From the NCBI RefSeq assembly GCF_041146395.1, contig NC_091008.1, forward strand, positions 3,423,501-3,487,500: 64,000 nt of DNA, in the 5' to 3' direction. Source of the DNA: Eulemur rufifrons. Lineage: Eukaryota; Chordata; Mammalia; Primates; Lemuridae. Made by a program: the position numbers and the translations under genes. The notes below the pieces were generated by a model that was not told the origin of the DNA, made no database searches, and worked only from the letters and a program-made list of their open reading frames with translations. This document shows positions 11,961 through 25,219 of this stretch, piece by piece. The stretch's first letter is position 1. The number at the start of each line of letters is the position of its first letter.

Positions 11961-13082
11961 CCATAGTGACAACCACGTACAGCCCAGCGGCCAAGGACAC
12001 TGTAGGACAAGGCGTTCCCGGCAGGATTTTACTGCTCCTGCGCTATCTTAAGGACAACAAACCAAAAAAGTGTCCACCAAAAAAAAAAAAAAAAAAGATA
12101 GCGCATTGCATTTTTTGCTCTCTCACCTCTAGACACGGTCCCCAAGCACCGCAGGGTTCGCACAAAGGCCTGGAGGCCTCGACACAGCTGGTCTTCAGAG
12201 CCAAAAGGGCTGGATTAGAAAACCAGGCCTCCTTGTGTTCTCTCCGCAACCCACCGGGTTGGGGCCTCATTTCGTCAGGCTGATTTGAACAGTGAGTACA
12301 GTTTTAGGATTGCAGGATTCTATACTTTCTATAAGAGTTCTGTCACTGCGTGAAACACTGCTCAGCCACGGAGCAAATGTGCTCACGGCGTCAATCACCT
12401 GATTTGGGGGGAAACTATTGTTTTTGAGCCACTCCACTTACTTTCTTTGGTGGCTCTTCAAGCGGAAGAACTCTCATTTTCTCCTTTCTCTAATAAGGAG
12501 GATGGCGATGTGAGCCTGGGTGTTCACGCCATTCTTTGCTTTTAGCTAATGAAGTCGTCTTTGCCAGTATAGAACTAACAGTGATACAGAAAATTTTTTA
12601 AAATGAGTAAATCAAAGTAGGCAAGGGAAAACCCATTAGTTTCGACACAATTTGCTGCTGACAAAAAAAAATAACCGTTTGTTTCCTACTCTTTCCTTAA
12701 CGCTGGGCTTTCCCAGCTAGCGGAGAAGTTTAAAATCTAAAATGAGATGTTCAGGGTTTGCAAACTCCTCCATGGTAGTTAAGCATTTACGGAGCGTCCT
12801 TTGCATACCGTGCTTGGTACTTTTAAAAGTTGCCGGAAAAACAGAATAAACATTTCCGACCCCCCAAGACAACCTCACTGGAGAGAGGAAACATAAGTAA
12901 TGTAATTGAACTTGTGAAAAATCCTAAACCAACATCCTGACTGGCTCACAGGATGATGAGTTTACTTCCATTTAGACAAGTTAGAGAATTCACTCCATCC
13001 GTTCTACTATGACACTGTTTTGAAGAAAAGGCCTTGATCATTGGATCCTGACAAAGAGAACAGGAGAACTGGGTTGATTATC
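11961..13082. other. Single-copy DNA with a short A-run
   Basis: No gene or interspersed repeat was recognised. A poly-A run lies at about 12079-12096. Confidence 0.35.
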
Positions 13083-13419
13083 TTTTTTTTTTTTTTTTTG
13101 AGACAGAGTCTCACTCTGTTGCCCAGGCTAGAGTGAGTGCCGTGGCGTCAGCCTAGCTCACAGCAACCTCAAACTCCTGAGCTCAAGTGATCCTCCTGTC
13201 TCAGCCTCCCGAGTAGCTGGGACTACAGGCATGCACCACCATGCCCGGCTAATTTTTTCTATATATATTTTTAGTTGGACAGATAATTTCTTTCTATTTT
13301 TAGTAGAGATGGGGTCTCGCTCTTGCTCAGGCTGGTCTCGAACTCCTGAGTTCAAACGATCCGCCCACCTCGGCCTCCCAGAGTGCTAGGATTACAGGCG
13401 TGAGCCACTGCGCCCGGCC
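13083..13419 (-). mobile_element. Lemur-type Alu
   Basis: Complete dimeric Alu on the minus strand, flanked by the target duplication TGGGTTGATTATCTT. It has the extra ACTC of the right monomer (read as GAGTGAGTGCC on +). Confidence 0.97.
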
Positions 13420-14483
13420 TGGGTTGATTATCTTACTTTATAAGATGACAATGAGGAAAGTAGCAAGGAATGTGGTCCCTGTTTGACAATAAAGGAAGTT
13501 AAAAGTTCAGGGATATATCCAAGTTCTAACAGCAACTCACTAGGACTAGGTACCCGGAGTTAGATGCAAGCTTTTAAACATCCAATCCACTATGGTTTCA
13601 AATGAGACCGCTCTGTGTCCTGGTTTTGTGCAGAAGAAACTAATAACCACATGGAAAAAAAATAACCACTACTTTAGTAGATTGCTGATTCTGTGACATT
13701 GAGTAGAAGGTATGTTCTAGTCGATCTAAAGAAACTACTCTTAAGCTTGATTCTCAAATTTTAAGGCACTGAAATAACAACGGCTGTATTTTTCCTGGGG
13801 GGACAGTATCCTAATGTTGACCTTATTCAAGCTACAATCTAATTCCAGGGGGGTCAATGAAGGGGAAGGAGAGGACTGATGAGGTCTAAGTGGTGATCGC
13901 ATTTACAGATTAACGCTGACAGGAAGCAAATACGTCTCCCCTCAGGAGGCCCCAATACAGCCCACTGAGAAGTGGGCTTGTCATGGATGGGCACAGTGGA
14001 TTTTTCCCATTACAATAAACATTTTAATTACTTTCAGTCAAATATTCTTTTTATCGGTAGGAAGCTTAGAAGGTAAGCAGCATGCCCCAGAGCCATTTCC
14101 CTTCCATCTGTCCTGCGTGGTGGCCATCATAGAAGATGTCATGGAAGCCAACAAGTTTGGAAAACACTGATCCAAATGAATGAATGAAGGTGGAGTAGGA
14201 GCACAATAATGATGTAATTTTTGCTTTTCAATAAGATGACAAATTCTCTTTCTAAATGATATTCCCACATATCATCAAACATGTCAACCATATAAATTCG
14301 CTATAAAAGTCATTACTAAAGAGTCTTCATGAAACCATAGTATCATGGAAGCAAAATAACTCATTTGTAACATGAGAGTCAAGCAATTTCCTTTTTTTTT
14401 TTTTAATAAAAAAGGCCCTTGTTTCCTGACTGATAATATATATCATATAATATAATAAGTGATATTAAGAAACGAGTATTAAC
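13420..14483. other. Single-copy DNA
   Basis: No feature recognised between two Alus. Confidence 0.35.
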
Positions 14484-15498
<1,015 letters not shown>

Positions 15499-15837
15499 GG
15501 CCGGGCGCGGTGGCTCACACCTGTAATCCTAGCACTCTGGGAGGCCGAGGCGGGAGGATCGCTCGAGGTCAGGAGTTCAAGACCAGCCTGAGCAAGAGTG
15601 AGATGCCATCTCTACTAACAATAGAAAGAAAATTAGCTGGACAACTAAAAATATATAGAAAAAATTAGCCGGGCGTGGTGGCGCATGCCTGTAGTCCCAG
15701 CTTCTTGGGAGGCTGAGGCAGGAGGATTGCTTGAGCCCAGGAGTTGGAGGTTGCTGTGAGCCAGGCTGATGCCACGGCACTCTAGCCTGGGCAACAGAGC
15801 AAGACTCTGTCTAAAAAAAAAAAAAAAAAAAAAAAAA
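15499..15837 (+). mobile_element. Lemur-type Alu
   Basis: Dimeric Alu with a long pure poly-A tail. The linker reads TTAGCTGGAC and the right monomer lacks the extra ACTC. The target duplication is weak (AGTTAAA). Confidence 0.95.
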
Positions 15838-16299
15838 TAGTTAAACATGGTGCAAAAATAATCATGCCATATACTTGAAAGCCATCAGCACAGGGAAACA
15901 CGAGAATCACGCCCCCTGTGAACATGTCTTGGGAAATCAGAGGCCATAACTGTGAACGAGCAAGGCGGCCAGGTCTGCTTTTACCAAAACTACTATGTTT
16001 CTGTCATTCTACTTTCTACCGAATGAAAAAGTTAACCAACGGAAAGCAAAAATTCCAAAGCATGGGAAAGAAAATCTCCAACTTCATCTGTCTTTAAAGA
16101 TGTTTTAAATAGGAAAAAAAAAAAAAATCATCTGGTGATCTGAATGCTTAGCGTTTCTGAACTAAGTTTACTAATAGTTTTTGAATATTATTTTTTAATA
16201 CAGTTTGCCGCCATAGCTGCCTCTGAAAGGCAAGGTGGAGAGGAAAAATTGCCACTGGTTAAATCCTTTCTGTACTTTAGGTACTATGGTGCTCAACTC

Positions 16300-16445
16300 A
16301 GACGTAAAATCTCATGATGTAGACTTTATGGGCCCCACTTTAGAGATGAGAAAGTTGGGGGTCATGGAGGTTAAGCAACTGGCCCAAGATCACATGCTTA
16401 ATAAGGGGTATATTCAGAATTTCAAGAAGACTCTGACCCCAGGGC
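16300..16445 (-). repeat. MIR-type ancient SINE fragment
   Basis: Reads as the reverse of a MIR core: 'TTTAGAGATGAGAAAGTTGG', then 'GGTTAAGCAACTGGCCCAAG', then 'ATCACATGCTTAATAAG'. Confidence 0.75.
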
Positions 16446-16448
16446 TGG

Positions 16449-16772
16449 TTTTTTTTTTTTTTTTTTACAATTTTTTTTTTTTTTTTTTGAGACAGAGTCT
16501 CACTCTGTTGCCCAGGCTAGAGTGAGTGCCGTGGCGTCAGCCTAGCTCACAGCAACCTCAAACTCCTGAGCTCAAGGGATCCTCCTGCCTCAGCCTCCCG
16601 AGTAGCTGGGACTACAGGCATGCACCACCATGCCCGGCTAATTTTTTCTATATAGATTTTTAGTTGTCCATATAATTTCTTTCTATTTTTAGTAGAGATG
16701 GGGTCTCGCTCTTGCTCAGGCTGGTCTTGAACTCCCGAGCTCAAACGATCCGTCCACCTCGGCCTCCCAGAG
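16449..16772 (-). mobile_element. Lemur-type Alu, slightly truncated
   Basis: Alu on minus with a split tail (two T-runs separated by ACAA). It ends early at CTCCCAGAG, so about 35 bases of the Alu 5' end are missing. The target site CCAGGGCTG is repeated on both sides, so the truncation arose at insertion. Confidence 0.95.
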
Positions 16773-17363
16773 TCCAGGGCTGTTTTTAAAAGCATCTGCC
16801 TTGCAGTCTACTGACACAGTCCTGAATATTTCAAAATGCATCCAGACCTTGAAAGACAGGATGAATGCGAGTCCTTTAAAATGCTCTTAGACTTCCAATA
16901 AAATAATGCTATAAAAATGTATGAATACGTCTCAGAAGTACTCTTCTACTTTACTGATGAATCCATTTCTACCTAGCCCGGTCCAAAGAGAGTTAATCAA
17001 ATTCCATAATTGCCTCTACTTATACCAGAAAGAGATAGCTGGAAAAGAAGACGCATGCAACTGGTCCATCCCAATATTTTGACGTTGGAAATATAATCGC
17101 TTACAACTGAATCTCCCGGCCCTGCAGTCTTAGGTCAGAACTTGCTCCCCCGTGCCACTGTGTCTTCTCCAAGCGCGGGGCAGCTCTGTCTCCTAACAGA
17201 TAATTAAAGACGTGGCAGTGTCACTTGCTAGGATTTCCCTCTCGCTTTCAGCTCTTAGCAAAGGAGAAACTTCAGCGTGAAGATTAGATTTCTTTTCCTT
17301 TTTCTCTGACACTAGGTAGTGACTGGCACGGGCTGGATTGAAATCAGGAGAAGCTGCAATCAG

Positions 17364-17402
17364 CCTCTCTCTCTCTCTCTCTCTCTGTCTCTCCCTCTCT
17401 CG
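17364..17402. repeat. (CT)n microsatellite
   Basis: Interrupted CT dinucleotide run. Confidence 0.9.
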
Positions 17403-17439
17403 CAGGCAGGCTTTCTTGTTAATATGCAGCGACATGAAA

Positions 17440-18000
17440 GGCTTTCTTTTCATCCTATACAACGGCAGTGTGTGTAACTTGCAGGGGGGCTCGTTGGCAT
17501 AAATCTCGCCTGCCGACCTCCGAGGTAAACAGGATTTACATTACTTTCTGACAAGGATTAAATGAAGGCCTTGTGGATATAGAACAGCCGTCCAGGCCGC
17601 AACAGATGGGCGTGAATGTGCTCCCTAGGAAAACTATCAGTGACATCTGTGTCCTCCAAATTCTGGTGGTCTCAGCCAATTAACAGGGGGGGAAAGGTGG
17701 GGGTTGGGAGGCCACAGCGCGACCCCCCCCCCACTCCCCCCCAGACCCAGGAAGAAGTGTTTGTGTTTGGAGATGGGATCAGGCTGGCCTGCAGGGGTGA
17801 GGTTAGCACTTCATTGTCGCCATTCAAACGGTGAATGTGGCTTACAAGCTATTTGGACACCTCGCTGAGGATAATATGATTTTTCTCATTTGACCGGAGG
17901 AGATGGCCCTGTCTTGCAGCCGATATCATATTTCAGCGCGATCTCCTTGAGACGCTTGTTCAGTTTTGTCTCTGCTAAAGAAAAGCTGGCGGGGTCTCGG
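17440..18000. promoter_or_regulatory. Repeat-free, GC-richer block; candidate conserved element
   Basis: No interspersed repeat is visible. CG dinucleotides are retained above the local level and E-box-like words (CAGATG near 17604) occur. A G-run and C-run pair lies at 17686-17742. Candidate only: conservation cannot be measured from one sequence. Confidence 0.25.
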
Positions 18001-18524
18001 TCTGCCAGTTTCGGGCAGCGCATTCACATGTCACAGAGCAGGTGAACTCTGGGATCAAAACAGACATCGTTCTCCCCCAAAACACTCTTCCTCCAAATCT
18101 ACTTCTTTCCTCGTACCGATTGCACGAGGAAATCGAAATCAGGGTTTCCTGGTTAAAACGAGACCAAGAGAAACGACATCGGGGATCTTTAATGAAGTGA
18201 GGGAGGATTCCTGGCAAGGACACGGCTCGGTGAACCATGAACCGGCCTGTCCGAACTTACCAGATTTCAGCGTGTCAGTTTCCCTGTGCTTAACGGGCAG
18301 GCAGAGGGAAAACTGGAGAAACCGAGGCAGAAGATAAGATTCTCTTTGGGACCTCTCGTTTCCTGCACGCTCTGGCATTTGGTTTGGAGCGTGTAGGGCG
18401 AGGACCAGGACTGGGAAGGGGAAAGGATGCGAACTACTGTTTAGCCGATCAGCACCGGGAGAATCAGTACAGGTCTACACAGGCACCGCAGGACCCAGTA
18501 TTAGGAGCCAAAGCTTTGGGTCAA

Positions 18525-18640
18525 AAGAAGCCAAGTCTGAATGCTGGCTCTACTGCTACAGGATCTGACACAATGGGGAAGTCACTTAACTTCTTTGTGC
18601 CTCACTTTCCTCGTCTGTAAAACTGAGCTAACAATAGTCT
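18525..18640 (+). repeat. MIR-type ancient SINE fragment
   Basis: MIR core: 'GCTGGCTCTACTGCTACAGG', then 'GGGGAAGTCACTTAACTTCT', then 'CTTTCCTCGTCTGTAAAACT'. Confidence 0.85.
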
Positions 18641-19022
18641 CCACACTCAGCAAAGATGGAACCGCATCCCGTATAGAAAATGCTCCTGACAGCCCCGGGA
18701 AGGCTGTTTTCATCCTGATCTGACCGTGTATTGAAGGCCTAAGGAGAGAGCCCCGGGTCTCTAAACTAGTTTTGCAAAACGAAAGGCGTTAGGTTATACC
18801 GGTTTTTGAAAATTCAGAAAACCGGTTTTTCAAAAGAAGCAACCGTCATGGCTTTTAGGGGTGTAAGGTCACGCTTTAAAAACGGCTTCTTGCCTTTTAT
18901 AGATAAGATTTTGAAATTTATGATTTGCTAACACGAACTTACTACATATCGAAACTAGACATTCCTAGATCATAAAATAGACTGCCCAGAGGCAAATAGT
19001 TTTGATCTAAAAATATGTGCTG

Positions 19023-19374
19023 GCTGGGCGCAGTGGCTCACGCCTGTAATCCTAGCTCTCTGGGAGGCCGAGGCGGGTGGATCGCTTGAGGTCAGGAGTT
19101 CGAGACCAGCCTGAGCAAGAGCGAGACCCCGTCTCTACTAAAAATAGAAAGAAATTATATGGACAACTAAAAATCTATATAGAAAAAATTAGCCGGGCAT
19201 AGTGGCGCATGCCTGTAGTCCCAGCTACTCGGGAGGCTGAGGCAGTAGGATCGCTTAAGCCGAGGAGTCTGAGGTTGCTGTGAGCTAGGCTGATGCCACG
19301 GCACTCACTCTAGCCTGGGCAACAAAGTGAGACTCTGTCTCAACAAAAAAAAAAAAATAAAAATAAATAAAAAT
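19023..19374 (+). mobile_element. Lemur-type Alu
   Basis: Complete dimer with an AT-rich tail, flanked by AAAAATATGTGCTG at 19009-19022 and 19375-19388. It carries TATATGGAC in the linker and the extra ACTC. It interrupts the sequence that is duplicated in inverted form at about 20341-20388. Confidence 0.97.
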
Positions 19375-19427
19375 AAAAATATGTGCTGTACCAAATTCAT
19401 TATGTCTTTTTTTTTTTTTTTTTTTTT

Positions 19428-19457
19428 TGCATTTAGACCAAATGCATTTAGACCAAA
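19428..19457. repeat. 15-base tandem duplication
   Basis: TGCATTTAGACCAAA occurs twice in a row between a T-run and an A-run. Confidence 0.9.
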
Positions 19458-20340
19458 AAAAAAAATGAAATGAAGGTGTTTGTTTAACCTCTTTTTCCTG
19501 ATTGCAGGAATGGAAGTGGGTCTCTTGTTCTGTCCCAAATTGGTTATTATAGACGAAGTTTTGGAAGACAATGGTTAATCATGATGGTTGGGATATAAAC
19601 TATTTACCCCTTTGTCCTAGGTGTTGTTTAAAACACAGTAATCCCACATAACCATGGGTTACAACAGCAACAACAAAAAGGAGGGCCAAAAGGGCAAGGG
19701 GACCCTCTCCGCAAGAGAACCTACCATCTAAGCCGTAAATACTCAGCTTGCTACTTTTTGAAAGTGAATTTTCCCCTATGGATTCTCATCCTACCTTCTG
19801 CTCTGTACGATTTTAAACAACCCAGTTACAAGCACTGTAGCAAGCTGAGCCCCCGGACGATGTCGGATGGCTTCTAGAGGAAGGCCAACTGTTGGCCGAC
19901 AAAGAAGTGCCTCGCTCTTTCCCCACGGAACTCACGCTGGCTTCACAAACCTGCAGACACCATGTGAAGGGGAAAACAATCATAGGCACGATTTTTGTAT
20001 AAACTGGGAAGTTCTTTTTTTTTATTAAGCTGCGACACCAGATGTGATTTGGTCCTATTCTGGTGGCACCGCTGTCATGATCGCTATGCTGAGCCACAAA
20101 CAGCAGAGGGGCCTTTGTCCCGCACGGGGGGTTCAGAAGAGCAGTATGGGCACTGAACAAAAACATCTGTTGTTTCGTTCTTGTAATGGCCTTAGAAGGG
20201 ACCAGTTGGCTGCGTCTCGCGCCCACACTCCTCCTTAGACCTTTCCCAACACTGCCATCTCACACATCATTCCTGGACGCAAAAGGAGAAGAATTGAGGA
20301 GCAGATCAATAAATTTAAAAGCTCTTGGAAAAAAAAAAAA

Positions 20341-20388
20341 AAAAAAAGACATAATGAATTTGGTACAGCACATATTTTTAGATCAAAG
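20341..20388 (-). repeat. Inverted copy of the 19003-19412 target sequence
   Basis: Read on minus, this matches exactly, for about 46 bases including part of a T-run, the sequence at 19003-19022 joined to 19389-19412 (that is, with the Alu removed). The homology stops sharply on one side and runs into homopolymer on the other. Confidence 0.9.
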
Positions 20389-20539
20389 ATGCCTTTGAAG
20401 TGACAAAACCCTAATCCATAAACGACCGAAGCACTTCCTTTTCTCTCCCACTGCTGCTTGTGGTCAAATAAAATGGAAGTTAAGGAAATTATCTTTATCT
20501 GAAAATGGCCAAAAGAAGCCATCACCTAATGACAGCCTT

Positions 20540-20760
20540 GTCACAAGCGACAATTGGGGAAATTGTCAGGAAGGCAAGGCCTGACTGGCCAGGGGAGTGG
20601 GCTCGCTGTTTGCACTAATCTGGCCGGGCACCCCCCCACCCACGGTGGCAGTCGGCTTGCTGTGTGAACAGCTAGGGCTTTGTCAGCCTTAACAGGGGCT
20701 GGAAAGAGCCCTCTTTCATGAATATGTATCACCAGCCCTCCGTGTCTGCAGAGACAAACC
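20540..20760. promoter_or_regulatory. Repeat-free candidate regulatory block
   Basis: A GC-rich, repeat-free segment containing a small palindromic region (ACAATTGGGGAAATTGT at about 20550-20566). The role is unknown. It is listed because it contrasts with the surrounding AT-rich DNA. Confidence 0.2.
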
Positions 20761-21659
20761 CTTCAAAACTGAGATATAAAACACACACACGCACACACCA
20801 CCGACCAACAAAAACCAAGAGAACCTAAGCTACTCGGTTGCGTGTAGTGCAATACTACTAACTAATGACAGATCACGCGTTGGAAACCAAGCCAGGGGCA
20901 CCCGGTTGGTTCCATGTGTTTGCTGGGATCTTTAGCCAGCAACTGAGATAAAAATCTTTAGAGAGCTTGCAACCTCTGGGAACCACGTGCATGCATTCCA
21001 AGATAATACACATCGTTCGTTCCATGGATAGCAGATCACCCACCTCATAATGAGTTCACCTTCCCGATGCCAAATAGCGTTTTGAAATTCTAATCCTAAA
21101 ATGAAAATAGCTTTGATATTAGCTAAATGCACGTGCAGTTTTAAGAAACTGATCCAATCTCACAGTAACCTCCTACGAAGTAGCAAAAATACTATATGGA
21201 AAATTATGATGAAGACAGAGCATTTTCCAACACTGAACTGAAGGACATTGGGCAGGCAAAATGTGAAAAAGCACAAATAGGGAATTTTAAGGTGAAATGG
21301 AAGGAAAAATCACTCTGTGAGTCTTTTGTAATCCTAATAATAGTGTTTGCTTTAAAAAATCCATATTATATGTATTTTTTTTCTTACAAACATGGATTAT
21401 TTCACATCTACCCCTGAGTAGAGATCTAGTAAGATATTTCTGAATGAGTGAAATCAGTGTTTCTACTAACGCTGAAATTTAATTTAGTTTAAATATAAAT
21501 ATGTGTGTGTGTGTTTAACTTCATTTTTTTTTTTTTTTAGAAGCAGACACACAAGACAGAAAAGTATGAGGTTGCTTTTTTCTTTCACTTTTTCTTCTGA
21601 TATGATCAAGTTGGGTTTCCCACTGTGCAAGACACAAAGCTCAGTTTTGAGGGTTTTGG

Positions 21660-22010
21660 GATATTCCGCAATGTTTGCCGTAGACATTTGCATTTCATTA
21701 GCATATTCAGCTCTACGTGAACTCCGGCATTGAATGCTCCCAGCTAATCCTCTTTAAAGAGCTACAGGCTATATTACATGTGGCCACAGCAGCAGCCGCG
21801 CCATCTCTGCCTCACTTTGAAGACGACGAACAGAGTTCTCTTGTGTGTCCGTCTGCACCCAGCCTCATAAAACCGCTGCTTTCTGTGCTGCGAAATCCTT
21901 CTGTTTCCATCAAGGAGAATTACAAGGAGGCCGAAATCCAAGTTGCCCATTCTGAAAGCTGGGCTGTACTTGAAGAGGAGATATATTATGCTGATTTCAC
22001 TTTCTCCTAA
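21660..22010. promoter_or_regulatory. Repeat-free candidate regulatory block with octamer motif
   Basis: Contains a perfect octamer ATTTGCAT at 21686-21693 followed by ATTAGCAT, then a GC-richer segment with several CG dinucleotides. The open frame through it has no recognisable protein family. Candidate only. Confidence 0.25.
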
Positions 22011-22039
22011 AGTGTCTATCCACGATCTTTTCAACTCAG

Positions 22040-23039
22040 ATCACAATGAACTATATCCAAGCATTTTTGGGTCCTTTGATTAGCATGGAGTGCTAACCGC
22101 ATTTCTGTGGAGGGACCCTGATCCTGGATAATCAGGGAAGGCACGCAGGGATGACACAGTTTTACAAGACAGCATTGAACATTTAGAAGCCGCAGTTCCT
22201 AGTCACTTTCCCACAGACAGGCGACTCAGATGACAACACCCAGCGAAGTAGCAAACGGGTAACACAGCAATCCCATTTCAACAAAAGATAGCAAGCTAAA
22301 AGTTGCACCACATTGCAGGAAATTTATATATATTTTTGGAGTTAAAAAAACAAAGGAAAATTAGTGAAGTCCACTATTTATGTTAATGACGACATTCCCT
22401 TCATAATGCTTAAATTATTTTTTTAAGGAAAGCGTTATGTTGTCAACAAGACTGATTTTGTTTTTCTTTCTTGTTTTGTGGTAACTAATTTATAAAGAAA
22501 TAATTGGTGTAGAAGTCATTTGTAATTTTGAAAATAATTATCAGGTAAAAATTGCTATTGAAGATATCCATTATGCTGTTTACTGTTAGTTTACTTAAAG
22601 CCTACTTACTTAAAGGCCTACATCATAAATTCTCCTATGATTTCAAAGCAAAAGACACTTATATTTTTATGCCAACCAAGTATGTTTCTTTTTATGTGAT
22701 TTTGAACCCCTAAACCTCATCATGTTGTCCCTTTTTGCCTTTACTCCCAGGAAGCTCAGAGCCAGATTTTTGTGCTCAGTGCAAAGGGAGTCTTTCATTT
22801 AGATAATCTGGCGCAAACTAACCCAAACCTTCATGACATTTTTAATGCTTGGTTTAGTAGTTCTAGACACATCTACATCATTCACTGTAGGTAATTTCAA
22901 ATATTTTTGAAGATGCGTAGAAGTTAAAGTACATTTCACAGTACTGCTCCTTATTTAATGGCCAGCTAGAACCATCTTTCTGTTCTTCTGGGCCACTTTG
23001 GCACTTTCAGAAATTCAATGGAAACTTTATGAATTCTCA
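22040..23039. other. AT-rich single-copy DNA
   Basis: No gene or well-defined repeat was recognised. Confidence 0.3.
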
Positions 23040-23757
23040 AGAAGAAAAAAATTATTTGATCACAATGCACAAAAGCTCTAAGTTATTAATAAAAAAATTA
23101 AAATTTATAACTGGGCAACTTGGAAATTTCCATAGCACTCAGAAATCATCTTATTGTCATTTTCCAAACTTAAGGGATGCAACCAAAACTATATTCAGAT
23201 GAAAATTTACAGCTTTATAATCTTTAATAATAAAAATGAAGAAGTACCACCACACTATTATCTCAAAGAAGTAGAAAGAGAGAAAAACTAAGCTTTAGGA
23301 AGTCAGAGGGAATGAATAAACATAATTTTAAAAAAATGATTGATAAAATAGTGGATAAATCAAAAAGCTACTTGTTTAAAAAGGCCAGTAAAGTAGACTT
23401 CAGGAAAATATAATGGAAATAAAGAGAAGGGAATCTTTTCAGAATGGGAAAAGGGGCAAAAACACTATTACAGTTCAAATTTTAGAAGCATAAGAAACTA
23501 TTATGTACAAAATATAATCTAAAAATGTGAAAATATGCATGAAATCTATGTTTTCTAGGACAATTTTGAGAGACTATTAAAACTGAAGAAAAAGCAAGAT
23601 CTAATTAAGATCAGTGGAGAAATTTGTCTATTATTTTCAAGAACGGTACCAAGTTCAGATTTTGCTAGAATCAATTTCCACCAAAATTTTTAGAAATACG
23701 TCATTTCCAAAATATTTATATTATTACCGAGAATAGAAAAACATAAAAAACATTCCT
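23040..23757 (+). repeat. Decayed L1 ORF2 fragment
   Basis: A-rich, L1-like wording with no open frame. It seems to resume for about 80 bases after the Alu at 24094. The assignment rests on composition and weak ORF2 resemblance. Confidence 0.45.
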
Positions 23758-24094
23758 GGCCGGGCGCAGTGGCTCACGCCTGTAATCCTAGCACTCTGGG
23801 AGGCCGAGGCAGGTGGATTGTTTGAGCTCAGGAGTTCGAAACCAGCCTGAGCAAGAGCGAGACCCTGTCTCTACTAAAAATAGAAAGAAATTAGCTGGAC
23901 AACTAAAAATATATAGAAAAAATTAGCTGGGCATGGTGGTGCATGCCTGTAGTCCCAGCTACTCGGGAGGCTGAGGCAGGAGGATGGCTTGAGCTCAGGA
24001 GTTTGAGGTTGCTGTGAGCTAGGCTGACGCCACAGCACTCTAGCCCGGGCAACAGAGTGAGACTCTGTCTCAAAAACAAAACAAAACAAAAAAA
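23758..24094 (+). mobile_element. Lemur-type Alu
   Basis: Dimeric Alu with an (AAAAC)n-type tail. CATTCCT is repeated on both sides. The linker reads TTAGCTGGAC, without the extra ACTC. Confidence 0.96.
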
Positions 24095-24489
24095 CCATTC
24101 CTAGTTAATTTTATTAGACTGACATCACACTATCTTATTAATACCTGATCAAGACTATGGGAAAAGAAAAGATAAAAGAAGACGCTGTATAGAAGACACT
24201 GTTACTAAAAAGCAAGATGGCAGCTATAGTTTTTTGTCTGGGGATGAAATAGAAGATGCTGCTGTTGGAATGTGACCCATGATGTCCTCTCTTTGGAACT
24301 GAGAGGCCATCAGAGAGGCAGAAGTCAAGAAGCCAGGTGGGCCTGGTTAGGTAGTGGCAGATGAGTAATCAGAATGGTGTGACTTGCAGGGACCTTTAGC
24401 TTCAGCTTAAATATATGAGCAGTCCACTAAGGTCTTACTTGATCCATGTGATTGAAAATCTTAGGTCTGGCAAACAGAACTGTGACTAG

Positions 24490-24891
<402 letters not shown>

Positions 24892-25219
24892 AAAAGAATA
24901 TTCTTTAGCTAGATCAATTTAAAAAATAAGTCACTCTTGCCACTTAGACTTTGTGACCCAAAACCTCTAATATGCACATGTCTGTGATAGATCAGGATAC
25001 TCCACTAGGCTTCTGGAACTTTCGAATGAAAGAATCACAGGACAGCCCTGGAATTGGGAGCAAAGCCGTATTTTTCGACAAGTAGCTATTTTCCTTGAGA
25101 AGCAGCTCCCAGTGTTTGCTATTAGGTCTCGGTAGAGACTGAATATCTGGTCATGGGGAATGAACCGTTTATTGATCTGAGCCGCCCATCTGAATTAGAT
25201 GCTCTCTGATTGACCTATT

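Noticed and set aside
18796..18830. Small inverted/direct repeat around CCGGTTTT
   Set aside because: Too short and AT-rich to be distinguished from chance.
20355..20385. Resemblance of 'CAGCACATATTTT' to the U6 snRNA start
   Set aside because: Only about a dozen bases agree. The rest of U6 is absent and the sequence is explained as an inverted local duplication.
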